DNA from: Chitinophagaceae bacterium UBA7600
Lineage (GTDB): Bacteria; Bacteroidota; Bacteroidia; Chitinophagales; Chitinophagaceae
Reading direction: 5' to 3'
NCBI GenBank assembly: GCA_002478885.1
Contig: DLKC01000012.1
Span: forward strand, 1-64,000
DNA: 64,000 nucleotides
Position 1 is the first letter of the stretch. The number at the start of each line of letters is the position of its first letter. The translations under genes were made by a program, and so were the position numbers. Shown here one piece after another: positions 1 to 8,171 of the stretch. The notes under the pieces were generated by a model, which saw only the letters and a list, made by a program, of their open reading frames with translations, was not told the origin of the DNA and did not search any database.

Positions 1-43
1 TTGCCACGCTCGGTTCAAAGTTCCGCTTTCATGGCAACAGCAA
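1..43. repeat. Copy of a second intergenic repeat family (family C), cut by the window edge
   Basis: The first 43 bases align with 23506-23550: both begin TTGCCACGC(T/C)CGGTTCA, continue with TTCC and a T-rich step, and end ATGGCA then CAGCA. A short inverted pair, TTGCCA and TGGCAA, lies inside this copy. The left end is not visible. It lies just beyond the stop codon of the minus-strand AHSA1 gene. Confidence 0.55.
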
Positions 44-61
44 ATTTTCATGGAAACAAAA

Positions 62-511
62 CTACATATCCGGAATATTCGGCTCAACCAGTTTGGCAAG
101 CTTTTCCAGTGATTCCTGCCAACCCAGGTAACACATCTCAACGGGTATCATTGGCGGAATATTCTCCTGCACAATTTTCAAATCTGTGCCAACCATCACT
201 TTCTGCAGCCAAACAGAAGTCATCATTTCACCAGGCATATTGGGGTCATCGAACATATCGGTGTACTTAATAAACTCGTTTGACCTTATCTCAATATATT
301 TCCCACCAAAAGAATGCCCGTTACCCGTTGTAAAGTTTTGAAATGACATCTTATAAATTCCCCCGGTTTCTGGTTGTATTTCATGTACCGTACAAAGAAA
401 TCCATACGGAGGAAGCCATGCTGCCAGTGCACCGGCCTCGGTAAATGCACGAAATATCTTTTCAGGGGGAGCCTTAATCACCCTATGCAACGAAACACTG
501 TTATTTGACAT
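62..511 (-). CDS. AHSA1/SRPBCC-family protein
   Basis: A 149-residue protein of the START/Bet v1-like (SRPBCC) superfamily, in the branch related to activator of Hsp90 ATPase. The N-terminal pattern, strand then KAPPEKIFRAFTEAGALAAWLPP, is the usual family opening. Later come the GGKYIEI strand and a final helix starting GWQESLEKLAKLVE. The fold forms a hydrophobic ligand cavity; the ligand is unknown and the bacterial role is usually unassigned. No signal peptide is present, so it is probably cytoplasmic. It lies on the same strand as four other small stress- or resistance-type proteins, but the gap to the next gene is 71 bp, so co-transcription is only possible. The family call is firm; the function is open. 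Confidence 0.85.
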   Translation of the reverse strand: MSNNSVSLHRVIKAPPEKIFRAFTEAGALAAWLPPYGFLCTVHEIQPETGGIYKMSFQNFTTGNGHSFGGKYIEIRSNEFIKYTDMFDDPNMPGEMMTSVWLQKVMVGTDLKIVQENIPPMIPVEMCYLGWQESLEKLAKLVEPNIPDM

Positions 512-582
512 ATGTGTCCTTATTTAGTTTTTAATAATAGTTTTTGCAATAATACTCTCAGCAAAAAAACTGCCGCAATTAA

Positions 583-1143
583 TCATTTTTTTATTTCATA
601 CCACAGTTCGACCATACCATTTCTGTAGGCGGTTGTGTTCTTCAGGTGCAATGGCTGCTCTAGTCCCAGTCCATCTAAAAACAATAAACCTTTACCCAAA
701 ATAATCGGCAGGATGGATATTCTGATTTCATCTGCAAGTTTTAATCGCAGAAAGCTTTTACATAGTTCAGCACCGCCGGCAACCCATGTATTTTTATAAC
801 GCGGTCTTATCCTGTCGTTTACGAGTGTATGCAGATCTCCGTAATAAAGCTCAACACTATGCCGCTCAACAGGTAGGCTTCTGGCGCTAACAACAACAAC
901 TGGAACATCCCCATATGCCCAACCATATTGCCGCGACAGCTCCAAAGCGTGTTCGTAAGTGCGGGAACCCATCACAAAACAATCGATGGTTTTCATGAAC
1001 CCGGCCACATCAACATCCTCCCCGGCTACTCCCTTCTCATAAACATCTGTTGTTTCAAACCAAGAAACACTGTTATCCTGTTTTGCGATAATGCCGTCGA
1101 CACTTGACACTATATGTATCGTTATCCTGGATGCGTCTGTCAT
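583..1143 (-). CDS. Dihydrofolate reductase-family protein (RibD C-terminal domain type)
   Basis: A 186-residue protein with the RibD C-terminal/dihydrofolate-reductase fold. Visible marks are the opening ITIHIVSSVDGIIA, the FVMGSRTYEHAL segment (compare GRxTYE in the family), the WVAGGAEL nucleotide-binding turn and the late ILPIILGKGLLF strand. Such stand-alone proteins are predicted NAD(P)H-dependent reductases of pterin- or pyrimidine-like substrates, but the substrate is rarely known. It lacks the deaminase domain of full RibD and is not in a riboflavin cluster here, so a role in riboflavin synthesis is unlikely. No signal peptide. It could also be annotated simply as a DHFR-family protein. 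Confidence 0.85.
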   Translation of the reverse strand: MTDASRITIHIVSSVDGIIAKQDNSVSWFETTDVYEKGVAGEDVDVAGFMKTIDCFVMGSRTYEHALELSRQYGWAYGDVPVVVVSARSLPVERHSVELYYGDLHTLVNDRIRPRYKNTWVAGGAELCKSFLRLKLADEIRISILPIILGKGLLFLDGLGLEQPLHLKNTTAYRNGMVELWYEIKK

Positions 1144-1190
1144 GCTTTCCTTTGATATTTATATTGGCGTTACTGAGTTTTTTCGTAGCA

Positions 1191-1718
1191 TCATTTTGTT
1201 GTAGTGGCGCCCGTTTGTTTGCCCAGCTTTTCATAGGATTCATCATTCGGCTCCCACAATTCAACCTTGTTGCCCTCTACATCTATAATGTGAACGAACT
1301 TTCCATATTCAACCGCCTCGATACTGTCAGCTATTGTTACGTTTTCTTTTTTCAACTGCCGAACCAACGCTTCCAGGTCATGTACCCGATAATTAATCAT
1401 GAAGTCCTTCGTTGAAGGCTCAAAATATTTTGTCTTTTCAGAAAACGGGCTCCATTGCGTAAAGCCTTTTTTTGTGCTGTCAGCGCCCTGCCTCCATTCG
1501 AAGACTGCTCCATATTCATTGGTGTTCAAACCGAGGTGCGTTTTATACCAGTCCCGCATTTTTTGAGGGTCTGCACATTTGAAAAAGATGCCACCAATTC
1601 CTGTTACCCTTTTCAGCGGCGCATCGCTTTCTCCGGAGTCACCAACCCATGATCTGAATGCAAAGCCTCCGGCAAATGCCATTACCAGTAAAGCAGTCAT
1701 TAATATTTTTCTTTTCAT
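1191..1718 (-). CDS. Exported VOC-family (glyoxalase/bleomycin-resistance fold) protein
   Basis: The product is 175 residues from the chosen ATG at 1716-1718. The frame stays open to 1817, but the upstream part would translate an intergenic repeat at 1798-1826. The internal ATG also gives a typical export signal (KRK then a hydrophobic run ending AFAGGFAFRSW). The body starts VTGIGGIFFKCADPQKMRDWYKTHLGL and ends with VHIIDVEGNKVELWEP, the paired beta-alpha-beta-beta-beta halves of a VOC domain. VOC proteins bind a metal and act as lyases, dioxygenases or antibiotic-binding proteins; the substrate here is unknown. A membrane-anchored or periplasmic VOC protein is less common than a cytosolic one. 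Confidence 0.8.
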   Translation of the reverse strand: MKRKILMTALLVMAFAGGFAFRSWVGDSGESDAPLKRVTGIGGIFFKCADPQKMRDWYKTHLGLNTNEYGAVFEWRQGADSTKKGFTQWSPFSEKTKYFEPSTKDFMINYRVHDLEALVRQLKKENVTIADSIEAVEYGKFVHIIDVEGNKVELWEPNDESYEKLGKQTGATTTK

Positions 1719-1797
1719 TTTATGGAAATTAAAATCTGCAAATGATCGTAGGCATTTTTCCTTTTTGTGCAGCCCCTGTATTGCCATGAAAAACAGG

Positions 1798-1826
1798 AGC
1801 ACAAGAGAGTGACACAACCACCGCTG
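1798..1826 (+). repeat. Intergenic repeat, short form A-prime
   Basis: Contains GAGTGACACAAC preceded by ACAA, the A-prime core. It sits upstream of the VOC gene start and inside its spurious upstream extension. Confidence 0.7.
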
Positions 1827-1886
1827 CTATTGGCACAGCTGCCGGTTATATAGTGCCGCTCTATGGTAATTTTATTGCGGCCGCTA

Positions 1887-2255
1887 CTACCCTGCCGCCC
1901 GTAAAATTTTTTCCATTTTGCGCCCTTTCGCTAATTCATCTACGAGTTTATCAAGATACCGCACCTGCTGTGTCAGCGGGTTTTTAATATCTTCCACCCG
2001 GTAGCCACAAATCGTACCGGTGATCAAGTGCGCATTGGCATTGATTTTCGCGTGCTGAAAAAAAGTCTCAAAACTCACTTTGTTTTCAATGAGCCCCTGT
2101 ATTTTCTTGTTATCGTAGCCGGTTAGCCAGCTGATAACTTCGCGCAACTCCTGTTCTGTTCTGTTTTTCTTTTCAACTTTTGCAACGTAATGCGGGTATA
2201 CCGAAGCAAAGGTCATTTTGGCCATACGCTCGTCGTGATTGTTTGCGCTATTCAT
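1887..2255 (-). CDS. DUF2200 family protein
   Basis: A 122-residue protein matching the DUF2200 pattern along its whole length: HDERMAKMTFASVYPHYV near the N terminus, ISWLTGYD, the FETFFQHA segment, ITGTICGYRVEDI, and the ending RYLDKLVDELAKGRKMEKIL. Family members are small cytosolic proteins of unknown function found across many bacteria. No signal peptide or membrane segment. The gene precedes the VOC gene on the same strand with a gap of about 170 bp that carries a repeat copy, so it is probably transcribed separately. The family assignment is from memory of the conserved motifs and is strong; no function is proposed. Confidence 0.85.
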   Translation of the reverse strand: MNSANNHDERMAKMTFASVYPHYVAKVEKKNRTEQELREVISWLTGYDNKKIQGLIENKVSFETFFQHAKINANAHLITGTICGYRVEDIKNPLTQQVRYLDKLVDELAKGRKMEKILRAAG

Positions 2256-2374
2256 AAGCTGTATTTCGATAGTGATTTTTTTAGTCGGGCTTTATTGCTT
2301 TAATTGGCCTTGTTTGATGGTTTCATTACGGTCCTGTTAAGGAATGAATGATTTGGGAGCACAGCCTGCACGGA

Positions 2375-2767
2375 TTATTTTAACCGGTCCAATCGTCCTT
2401 TCCTTTTCACGATGTTTTTATAATCCCACTGAATGTCTCTTGATTTTTTTAGCCAGCGTTTAAGCCGCCTCGCATCGATCTCATCAACCGTTGTAAAAAA
2501 CACAGAAGCATCCTTAAACTTACCGCCTCTCATGTTTAACTCTTCTTCCTCAAAATCTGCGCCGCTCCAGAACATCAACCGCCACCCTGCTTTTTGCTTG
2601 CTATATCCCACAATAGGGTTTCCATCCAAAAACCAAACGGGATGGGCATGCCAGATTTTATTCTCGGCATCTGGCAACGCATTACAAATACACTGTGCCA
2701 GTTTGTCGCAGATTGCCTTATCAAGTGCAGCCTGCTGATCGTTGTAAGTCTTTATTGCTTCATTCAT
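2375..2767 (-). CDS. DUF1801 family protein
   Basis: A 130-residue cytosolic protein of the DUF1801 (YdhG/frataxin-like fold) type. Conserved features are the N-terminal helix with CICNALPDAENKIWHAHPVWFLDGNPIVGY, the RLMFWSGADFEE strand, then a basic C-terminal half with RRLKRWLKKSRDI. The family structurally resembles iron-binding frataxin-like proteins, but most members have no assigned role. The basic C-terminal tail (KRKGRLDRLK) is notable. It is the first gene of the leftward run 2767 to 62. The gap to DUF2200 is about 120 bp without an obvious terminator. Confidence 0.82.
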   Translation of the reverse strand: MNEAIKTYNDQQAALDKAICDKLAQCICNALPDAENKIWHAHPVWFLDGNPIVGYSKQKAGWRLMFWSGADFEEEELNMRGGKFKDASVFFTTVDEIDARRLKRWLKKSRDIQWDYKNIVKRKGRLDRLK

Positions 2768-2937
2768 TGTTGGTTAATTAAGATGGCGAGATGGCGCATG
2801 CTGCCAGCCATTTCAAATTTATTGATTTGCACTTTACCGTTGCGGGAAGTTTTATCAGCGGCATTGTTATTATCGTAACGAAATTAACTGGCACCTTCTA
2901 CCCCGAAAAAATTTCGGAGATAATACGAGGCCCCATT

Positions 2938-2945
2938 TAATTTTG
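2938..2945 (+). promoter_or_regulatory. Predicted -7 promoter element, TAATTTTG
   Basis: An exact match to the Bacteroidota -7 motif TAnnTTTG, 22 bp before the ATG of the NTF2-like gene. No convincing -33 TTG was found at the usual spacing, so the call rests on the -7 element and its position. Confidence 0.5.
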
Positions 2946-2967
2946 TCACTTATTCATTAACCTAACT

Positions 2968-3348
2968 ATGGAAAAATTTACGCCTGTACTTTACAACTAT
3001 TTCAAAGGGCTTGAAATGGGCGACACAGTAATGATACTCGAAAGCTTTGCGGTAAACGCGATGATCCATTCCCCGCTGTACGGCGATGTGCCTGCAAAAG
3101 AATTTTACACAAAACTCTTTAACGATACCAGACAATCAGACATTGCCTTGTTAAATATTTTTGAGGGTCGCGATAACAATTACACTGCCGCCGTTCACTT
3201 TAAATACCATTGGATTTTAAAAGATGGGACACCAACGCATTTTGAATGCGTTGACATTTTTAAATTCGACGAAGAGCGCAAAATAGTTGACATGACCATT
3301 ATTTACGACACGTCGAAATTAAGGTCGGCCTTTAAGCAGTTGGTTTAG
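2968..3348 (+). CDS. SnoaL/NTF2-like protein
   Basis: A 126-residue protein with the NTF2-like cone fold: N-terminal helix FTPVLYNYFKGLEMGDTVMI, the AMIHSPLYG segment typical of SnoaL-like proteins, then paired strands AAVHFKYHWILKDG and HFECVDIFKFDEERKIVDMTIIYD. This fold serves as ketosteroid isomerase, polyketide cyclase or a ligand-binding module. Catalytic residues cannot be assigned with confidence. It appears monocistronic: its own -7 motif lies 22 bp upstream and a hairpin terminator follows. Confidence 0.82.
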   Translation: MEKFTPVLYNYFKGLEMGDTVMILESFAVNAMIHSPLYGDVPAKEFYTKLFNDTRQSDIALLNIFEGRDNNYTAAVHFKYHWILKDGTPTHFECVDIFKFDEERKIVDMTIIYDTSKLRSAFKQLV

Positions 3349-3369
3349 CAAATGACTTCATTAATAAAC

Positions 3370-3400
3370 AAAACCACCTGCGCGAAGCAAGTGGTTTTTA
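3370..3400. terminator. Hairpin terminator between convergent genes
   Basis: AAAACCACCTGC, loop GCGAA, then GCAAGTGGTTTT, with one stem mismatch and T-runs usable on both strands. It separates the rightward NTF2-like gene from the leftward lipoprotein gene. Confidence 0.8.
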
Positions 3401-3420
3401 TTCTAATCCCCCAAGCAATA

Positions 3421-4329
3421 TTATTTAACACTCAACGGGAAAAACACCAGCGGAAGCGTAACCGCCTGCGGAGTTCCACCGTTGATCGATAACGTTGCGT
3501 TATTATCGCAGTTGCCGCCGCCGTAGTCGAGGTATTCGGTAAAATCTCCACCGCCACCCGTTACAATATGAAGGCTAATTTGCAGGCCGCCCTGTGTTCT
3601 GTAATAACAGTCGCCGGGCTTAATAACAGGATGCAAAGGATCTGTATTGGACGTCCACTGTATCGCCGTGGCCCCATCCAGTACCTCATCGCCTGAAGCT
3701 GAACTGGTAATCTGGTAAATATCATCCTGGCGGGTAAGCGTACCTGCGCCTGTAGTCTGCGTCCAGTAGCTGGTGGCCGTAAAGGTTTTTGTGTTGCCTT
3801 TTGAATCTGCAAGGTTCTTATTGGCTACCACCTTCAATACACGTGGACCGGGAATAGCAGGCGAATCAACATATGTTTTAACATTACCCTGAATGCTTAC
3901 GCCGTCTACGGAAAAATTACTAAAAGTTGTTTCACTTACCAATGTGCCGGCGGCGGAACTATCAGGATTTGCATAAATCATGATTATTTTTTTGCCGGCG
4001 CGGGTTAATCCATCCATGCAGACACAACCACTGCCATAATCGATCGTCTTCTGGTGTGGAAAAACTCTTCTTGAAGGGTCGAAAGTGACCACCCTGCAGG
4101 AAGATGAATCTCCGCTACCCATCACATCACTGCCAACTACATCACCCACTTCTGTGTTCTCCTGTGCCGATAGTGATACAATGTCGTTGGTGGCATTCAT
4201 CAGAAGGCTTTGTGTAGCTGTTTCTGAAGCTGTTGTGTCAGGAGCACCGTTCTTTTTACAGGACATCGCCGTAATGCATAGCAGGGAAATAGCCGTTAAT
4301 AAACCACGGTAATAATACATAGGTCGCAT
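3421..4329 (-). CDS. Hypothetical lipoprotein
   Basis: A 302-residue predicted lipoprotein that I do not recognise beyond its export signal. The N terminus has a hydrophobic stretch ending in the lipobox ITAMSC followed by KK. The lipidated cysteine would be residue 24 from the first ATG, with a second possible start at Met4. The mature part is rich in Ser, Thr, Gly and Asp, with several cysteines (SSSCRVV, GSGCVCMDG, GDCYYRTQGG, GGGNCDNN) that may form disulfides. The repeated short strands suggest a beta-rich secreted domain. It stands alone, ending in a terminator shared with the facing gene. Confidence 0.75.
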   Translation of the reverse strand: MRPMYYYRGLLTAISLLCITAMSCKKNGAPDTTASETATQSLLMNATNDIVSLSAQENTEVGDVVGSDVMGSGDSSSCRVVTFDPSRRVFPHQKTIDYGSGCVCMDGLTRAGKKIIMIYANPDSSAAGTLVSETTFSNFSVDGVSIQGNVKTYVDSPAIPGPRVLKVVANKNLADSKGNTKTFTATSYWTQTTGAGTLTRQDDIYQITSSASGDEVLDGATAIQWTSNTDPLHPVIKPGDCYYRTQGGLQISLHIVTGGGGDFTEYLDYGGGNCDNNATLSINGGTPQAVTLPLVFFPLSVK

Positions 4330-4497
4330 TTTTAAATTTTAATAGAAATAAGATTCAGGTAGAAATCTCCGATAGTTGGATTTGTTTGCGTTCAAAAAAT
4401 CAGCGGGGGATTTTGTTACAGCTATCCTGAGACGGCTCATTGTTTCAAAAGATTAACGGCAACCCGAAATATTTATTGCCTCGCAAAGAACAAGGCC

Positions 4498-4550
4498 CTG
4501 AAGAGTGCGACGCAACAAACGCCGCTTTAAGTTGCTGACGTCCGGCCCCA
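4498..4550 (+). repeat. Intergenic repeat, short form A
   Basis: GAAGAGTGCGACGCAACAAA followed by CGCC and, about 25 bp on, TCCGGCCC, matching the head, core and G/C-rich tail of the family. Confidence 0.8.
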
Positions 4551-4615
4551 CAAACTGTTTCCTTATTGCGTAACAGTTGAAAAGCCTATCGCAAACCGGG
4601 AAAACCAAACTGCCT

Positions 4616-4623
4616 TATCTTTG
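4616..4623 (+). promoter_or_regulatory. Predicted -7 promoter element of mtaB, TATCTTTG
   Basis: An exact TAnnTTTG match ending 7 bp before the ATG at 4631. If used, transcription would start at or next to the start codon, giving a leaderless or nearly leaderless mRNA. This spacing supports the ATG over the upstream TTG. Confidence 0.55.
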
Positions 4624-4630
4624 CCGCCTT

Positions 4631-5908
4631 ATGGAAAAGAGGAGAACCGTTGCATTTCATACACTTGGCTGCAAGCTCAACTATTCAGAAACATCGACAT
4701 TGAGCCGCATGCTCGAACTGGATGGTTTTGAAAAACGTGGCTTCGACGACCATGCAGATGTGTATGTGATCAATACATGCTCGGTTACCGATAATGCTGA
4801 TAAAGAGTGCCGGCAGCTTGTACGTCGCATTCAGCGGAAAGCACCGGGAAGTCTCGTCGTTATCACCGGTTGCTATGCCCAATTAAAACCTAAAGAAATC
4901 GCGACCATACCCGGGGTTGACCTAGTGCTCGGCGCCGCAGAAAAGTTTAATATCGGCAGGCATTTAAAAGAACTGTCTAAGGGGGATTCTGCCAAAATTT
5001 CCAGTTGCGAGATCGAAGATATTAATGGATTCCATTCCTCTTTTTCGCTCAGCGACCGCACAAGGTCTTTTTTAAAGGTGCAGGATGGCTGTGACTACAA
5101 CTGCTCTTTTTGCACAATACCGATGGCGCGTGGCAAAAGCCGTAGCGATACCGTTAAAAATGCGGTGCAAAATGCCGAACAACTTGCCCGAAAAGCTGTT
5201 AAAGAAGTGGTATTGACCGGTGTAAACCTTGGCGATTTTGGCCTGCAAACCGCTCATGACAAAACTGTAAGAAAAGAGACGTTCTTTGAATTGGTACAGG
5301 AATTGGATAAAGTAGATGGTATTGAACGATTCAGAATATCGTCTATAGAACCGAACCTGCTCACCAACGATATCATTGAGTTCGTAGCAAACAGCAAGCG
5401 GTTTATGCCACATTTTCATATTCCTTTACAAAGCGGGTGCGACAAAATATTGGGGTTGATGCGCAGAAGATACAAAACAGCGTTGTATACAGAACGGGTA
5501 AAAGCTATTAAAGCTATAATGCCGCATTGCGCAATTGGTGTGGATGTAATCGTTGGTTTCCCTTCCGAATCTCCAGAAGATTTCCAGGAGACATTCGATT
5601 ACCTGCATGCGCTCGACATTTCTTATTTGCATGTGTTTACGTATTCTGAAAGGGACAATACAAAAGCGCTGGAGATTACACCAGTTGTTCCGATGAACCT
5701 GCGCCACGAACGCAACAAAATTTTACGTAACTTAAGCTATATGAAAATGCAGTTCTTTACTCAACAGCATGAGGGGGAAACGCGCAAAGTTTTATTTGAA
5801 TCGCACGAAAAGAACGGCATGATGGAAGGTTACACAGATAATTATATTCGCGTAACCACGCCATACCGCGCCGAATGGGCCAACGCGGTTGTGGATTGGA
5901 AACTATAA
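4631..5908 (+). CDS. mtaB: tRNA (t6A37) methylthiotransferase MtaB
   Basis: A 425-residue radical-SAM enzyme that adds a methylthio group to t6A at position 37 of tRNAs reading ANN codons. The N-terminal MTTase domain has the three cluster cysteines C14 (HTLGCKLN), C50 (VINTCSVT) and C81 (ITGCYAQ). The radical-SAM motif follows as C154-C158-C161 in GCDYNCSFCTIP. A C-terminal TRAM-like region follows residue 360 (VLFESHEKNGMMEGYTDNYIRV is its recognisable strand pattern). HTLGCKLN rather than the MiaB pattern supports MtaB. The start at 4631 is chosen because the MTTase domain begins there and a -7 element ends just upstream. It is followed 31 bp later by a small gene that may be co-transcribed. 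Confidence 0.93.
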   Translation: MEKRRTVAFHTLGCKLNYSETSTLSRMLELDGFEKRGFDDHADVYVINTCSVTDNADKECRQLVRRIQRKAPGSLVVITGCYAQLKPKEIATIPGVDLVLGAAEKFNIGRHLKELSKGDSAKISSCEIEDINGFHSSFSLSDRTRSFLKVQDGCDYNCSFCTIPMARGKSRSDTVKNAVQNAEQLARKAVKEVVLTGVNLGDFGLQTAHDKTVRKETFFELVQELDKVDGIERFRISSIEPNLLTNDIIEFVANSKRFMPHFHIPLQSGCDKILGLMRRRYKTALYTERVKAIKAIMPHCAIGVDVIVGFPSESPEDFQETFDYLHALDISYLHVFTYSERDNTKALEITPVVPMNLRHERNKILRNLSYMKMQFFTQQHEGETRKVLFESHEKNGMMEGYTDNYIRVTTPYRAEWANAVVDWKL

Positions 5909-5939
5909 TAACGAAAGCTGCCTGTAAAAATGAATTATT

Positions 5940-6230
5940 ATGAAAAAATTCCAGGCTATTATTCACTTTGAAATGGACGACCAGTTTATGGCGCTTGTGC
6001 CGCCACATCGTACCTATATCAATTACCTGATCAACAAAAATATTATTGACAGTTACGCGGTAAGTATGGAATCGCAAACTGTTTGGATCACCATGAACGC
6101 AGAAAGCAAAACTGAGGCAGACAAATACCTTTCCAAATCTCCACTCTATAAATACTGGACCTACAGCATTGAAGAATTATTTGTGTACGACGGCCAGTTG
6201 TTCCGGTTGCCGACCGTGCAATACAATTAA
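5940..6230 (+). CDS. Small protein with a YciI-like dimeric alpha/beta barrel pattern
   Basis: A 96-residue cytosolic protein. The strand KKFQAIIHFEM, a helix with PPHRTYINYLINKNIIDSYAVS, then strands QTVWITMNAES and a helix TEADKYLSKSPLY, followed by YSIEELF, resemble the ferredoxin-like fold of YciI or muconolactone-isomerase-like proteins. I do not recognise a specific family, and no catalytic residues can be named. It starts 31 bp after mtaB on the same strand and may share its transcript. The gene is real by length, reading-frame composition and lack of an overlapping alternative. Confidence 0.65.
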   Translation: MKKFQAIIHFEMDDQFMALVPPHRTYINYLINKNIIDSYAVSMESQTVWITMNAESKTEADKYLSKSPLYKYWTYSIEELFVYDGQLFRLPTVQYN

Positions 6231-6261
6231 TTTTTTTTAGTCGGCTACACGACAAATGGCA

Positions 6262-6290
6262 TCTTCGTTGTGTCACTCACTTCTGCTGCG
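6262..6290 (-). repeat. Intergenic repeat, short form A-prime
   Basis: Read on the minus strand: GCAGAAGTGAGTGACACAAC followed by GAAG. It lies between the small YciI-like gene and the J-domain gene. Confidence 0.75.
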
Positions 6291-6417
6291 GTGCATAACG
6301 CAGCATATGCCTGCACAAACCAGTCGGAGGCCTTTTATACCAGGCGCCTCTTACAAAAATATAATTAGCGCCTTATAGATTTTTGGCGATTAACTTCGGA
6401 GCTTTATCACATAAGGA

Positions 6418-7065
6418 ATGTCTTCAAAAGATTACTATAAAATTCTTTCCGTAAAACCGAATGCTTCGCCCGAAGAAATAAAACAGGCATACCGGAGGCT
6501 CGCCTTCAAATATCACCCCGACCGTAACCCGGAAGATACACTTGCGGAAACTGTGTTCAAAGAAATCGCGGAGGCTTATGAAATTTTATCAGATAAAGAA
6601 AAGCGCGAAGACTATCACTACAAACGTTTTTATACATACAATTATAAATACAAGGAGAAGCCAACCCAAACCCCACATGGCATACTTGAGGAAGCTTTAA
6701 AAATAAAAAAGCTGGTAGACCAGTCAGACCCGTTCCGCATGAACCAGGATGCGCTGCTATTTCAGATAAAGCAATTGCTGGAAGAAGCAAACGTGGAGGT
6801 ATTGAAAAAAGAAGATCAGCAGCCAATCAATCAAAAGATTTTTGACACAGTTCTTGCAGCTTGCGAACCACTCGACTATATCAACTGCCTTTCAGCTATT
6901 GACAGCATAAAAACAATTCCGCTGGCTGAAAATAAAACGGAAGTGCTGGCAAGTCTTATTTCAGCGAAGAGACAAGCAGGTAATTGGGAACGCTATAAAT
7001 CGCTTATTGCCATTGCTGTCGCGTTGCTGCTTTGTGCCATTATCTTTACCGTTGGCAAAAAGTGA
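6418..7065 (+). CDS. Membrane-anchored J-domain (DnaJ-like) protein
   Basis: A 215-residue protein with an N-terminal J domain (residues 3-65) including the essential HPD at 33-35 in YHPDRNPE and the helix [14 protein letters not shown] domains stimulate the ATPase of an Hsp70 such as DnaK. There is no Gly/Phe region or zinc finger, so this is a specialised type III J protein rather than DnaJ. The middle (85-190) is a helical region without a recognised domain. The C terminus has one membrane segment (about 194-212, ending TVGKK), so the J domain would face the cytosol as a tail-anchored protein. The client is unknown. Confidence 0.85.
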   Translation: MSSKDYYKILSVKPNASPEEIKQAYRRLAFKYHPDRNPEDTLAETVFKEIAEAYEILSDKEKREDYHYKRFYTYNYKYKEKPTQTPHGILEEALKIKKLVDQSDPFRMNQDALLFQIKQLLEEANVEVLKKEDQQPINQKIFDTVLAACEPLDYINCLSAIDSIKTIPLAENKTEVLASLISAKRQAGNWERYKSLIAIAVALLLCAIIFTVGKK

Positions 7066-7105
7066 TAGTATAGCAACCAATAATATGCTGAAAAGCGTTG
7101 CGGCA

Positions 7106-7136
7106 GTTGAAGTGTGCGACGCAACAAAAGCTCCAT
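7106..7136 (+). repeat. Intergenic repeat, short form A
   Basis: TTGAAGTGTGCGACGCAACA followed by AAAGC. It sits between the convergent J-domain and esterase genes. Confidence 0.8.
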
Positions 7137-7168
7137 GAATATTCCCTTGCCAGGTCCCAAAAAATGCC

Positions 7169-8113
7169 TTATTCTATTTTAGCAGAGGAAGGAATTAATT
7201 TTTCAGATTTCATCCAGTTGAGGCAACGCTTAAACCACTGCTCTTTGGTAGTGGGGTTAACCATGCCGAAACCGTGTCCGCCGCGTTCGTAAATGTGCAA
7301 CTCGGCAGGCACTTTATTTTTAACAAGCGCCTGGTAAAACAAAATACTGTTGTCAGGAATAACAGCAGCATCATCAGACGCATGCACGAGAAATGTTGGC
7401 GGCGTTTTGGCCGTTACCTGTTCTTCGTTGGAGAAATAATGCGTTGCGTCTTCCGTAGGTGTTTTACCAATAAGGTTATCCCTGGAGCCCATGTGGCCTA
7501 TGCCTTCGCGAAAACTGATGACCGGGTAGCCGAGTATAGCGAAGTCGGGCCTCAGATTCTCGCCGGCGAGTTCTTTTCGAACCGGATCATTAAAATGCAC
7601 TTCAGCAGAAGCCGCAAGATGCCCGCCGGCACTGAAGCCCATTATACCTACCTTGTTTGTATCGATGCCGTATTCCTGCGCATGCTTTCTTACATAGTAG
7701 ATGGCTTGCTGCGCATCCATCAGCGGCACGTACGCCTTATTGGTCATGCAGGCATCGTTGGGCAACCGGTAGCGCAACACAAAGGCGGTAACACCAACCT
7801 CGGCAAAACCCATAGCAAAATCGTTGCCTTCGTGCCCAGCCGCCAGTATGGAATAACCACCGCCCGGGCAAATAACCACAGCGGCTCCGTTGCGCTTATC
7901 TTTTCGCGCTTCAAACACCGTGACCGTTGGCACGGTTACATCCTGCACGATCAATATGCCGTTCTTGTTCCAGCTTGTGTCTATAAATTCCTTTTGCTTT
8001 GCTTCGCATGGTTTGGAGTTGGGGACAGTGCCATCATAGATCGGGTTTACTTTCTGGGCATTCATCGTTTTCGCTATAATAAAACAAGTTAAAACAAACA
8101 GGAACTTCTTCAT
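7169..8113 (-). CDS. Secreted alpha/beta-hydrolase (BD-FAE/acetyl-esterase type)
   Basis: A 314-residue exported esterase. The ATG at 8111-8113 gives a clear signal peptide (MKKFLFVLTCFIIAKTMNAQ), whereas the longer frame to 8155 does not. The alpha/beta-hydrolase core has the oxyanion loop CPGGGYS (about 82-88), the nucleophile Ser161 in GFSAGG, acidic residues Asp247/248 in HASDD and His280 in GGHGFG. This arrangement matches BD-FAE/xylan-esterase-like hydrolases that remove acyl groups from plant polysaccharides. The natural substrate is not evident. It is divergent from the CrtA-like gene with a 58 bp gap. Confidence 0.87.
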   Translation of the reverse strand: MKKFLFVLTCFIIAKTMNAQKVNPIYDGTVPNSKPCEAKQKEFIDTSWNKNGILIVQDVTVPTVTVFEARKDKRNGAAVVICPGGGYSILAAGHEGNDFAMGFAEVGVTAFVLRYRLPNDACMTNKAYVPLMDAQQAIYYVRKHAQEYGIDTNKVGIMGFSAGGHLAASAEVHFNDPVRKELAGENLRPDFAILGYPVISFREGIGHMGSRDNLIGKTPTEDATHYFSNEEQVTAKTPPTFLVHASDDAAVIPDNSILFYQALVKNKVPAELHIYERGGHGFGMVNPTTKEQWFKRCLNWMKSEKLIPSSAKIE

Positions 8114-8171
8114 AAAAAATTTGTTGTATGATTGCGTAAGATATTTAATCCACAAGTTTATCCATTAATTT

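Larger units (their letters stand above)
4330..4630. other. Intergenic region between the lipoprotein and mtaB genes
   Basis: About 300 bp between divergent genes. It holds one full short-form repeat (4498-4550) and the predicted mtaB -7 element (4616-4623). An upstream in-frame TTG at 4577 extends the mtaB frame but adds no conserved protein. Nothing else was recognised. Confidence 0.6.

Noticed and set aside
7274-8092. 272-codon open frame on the plus strand
   Set aside because: It lies wholly antisense to the esterase gene, whose motifs, signal peptide and codon pattern are clear. The translated frame has no family signature.
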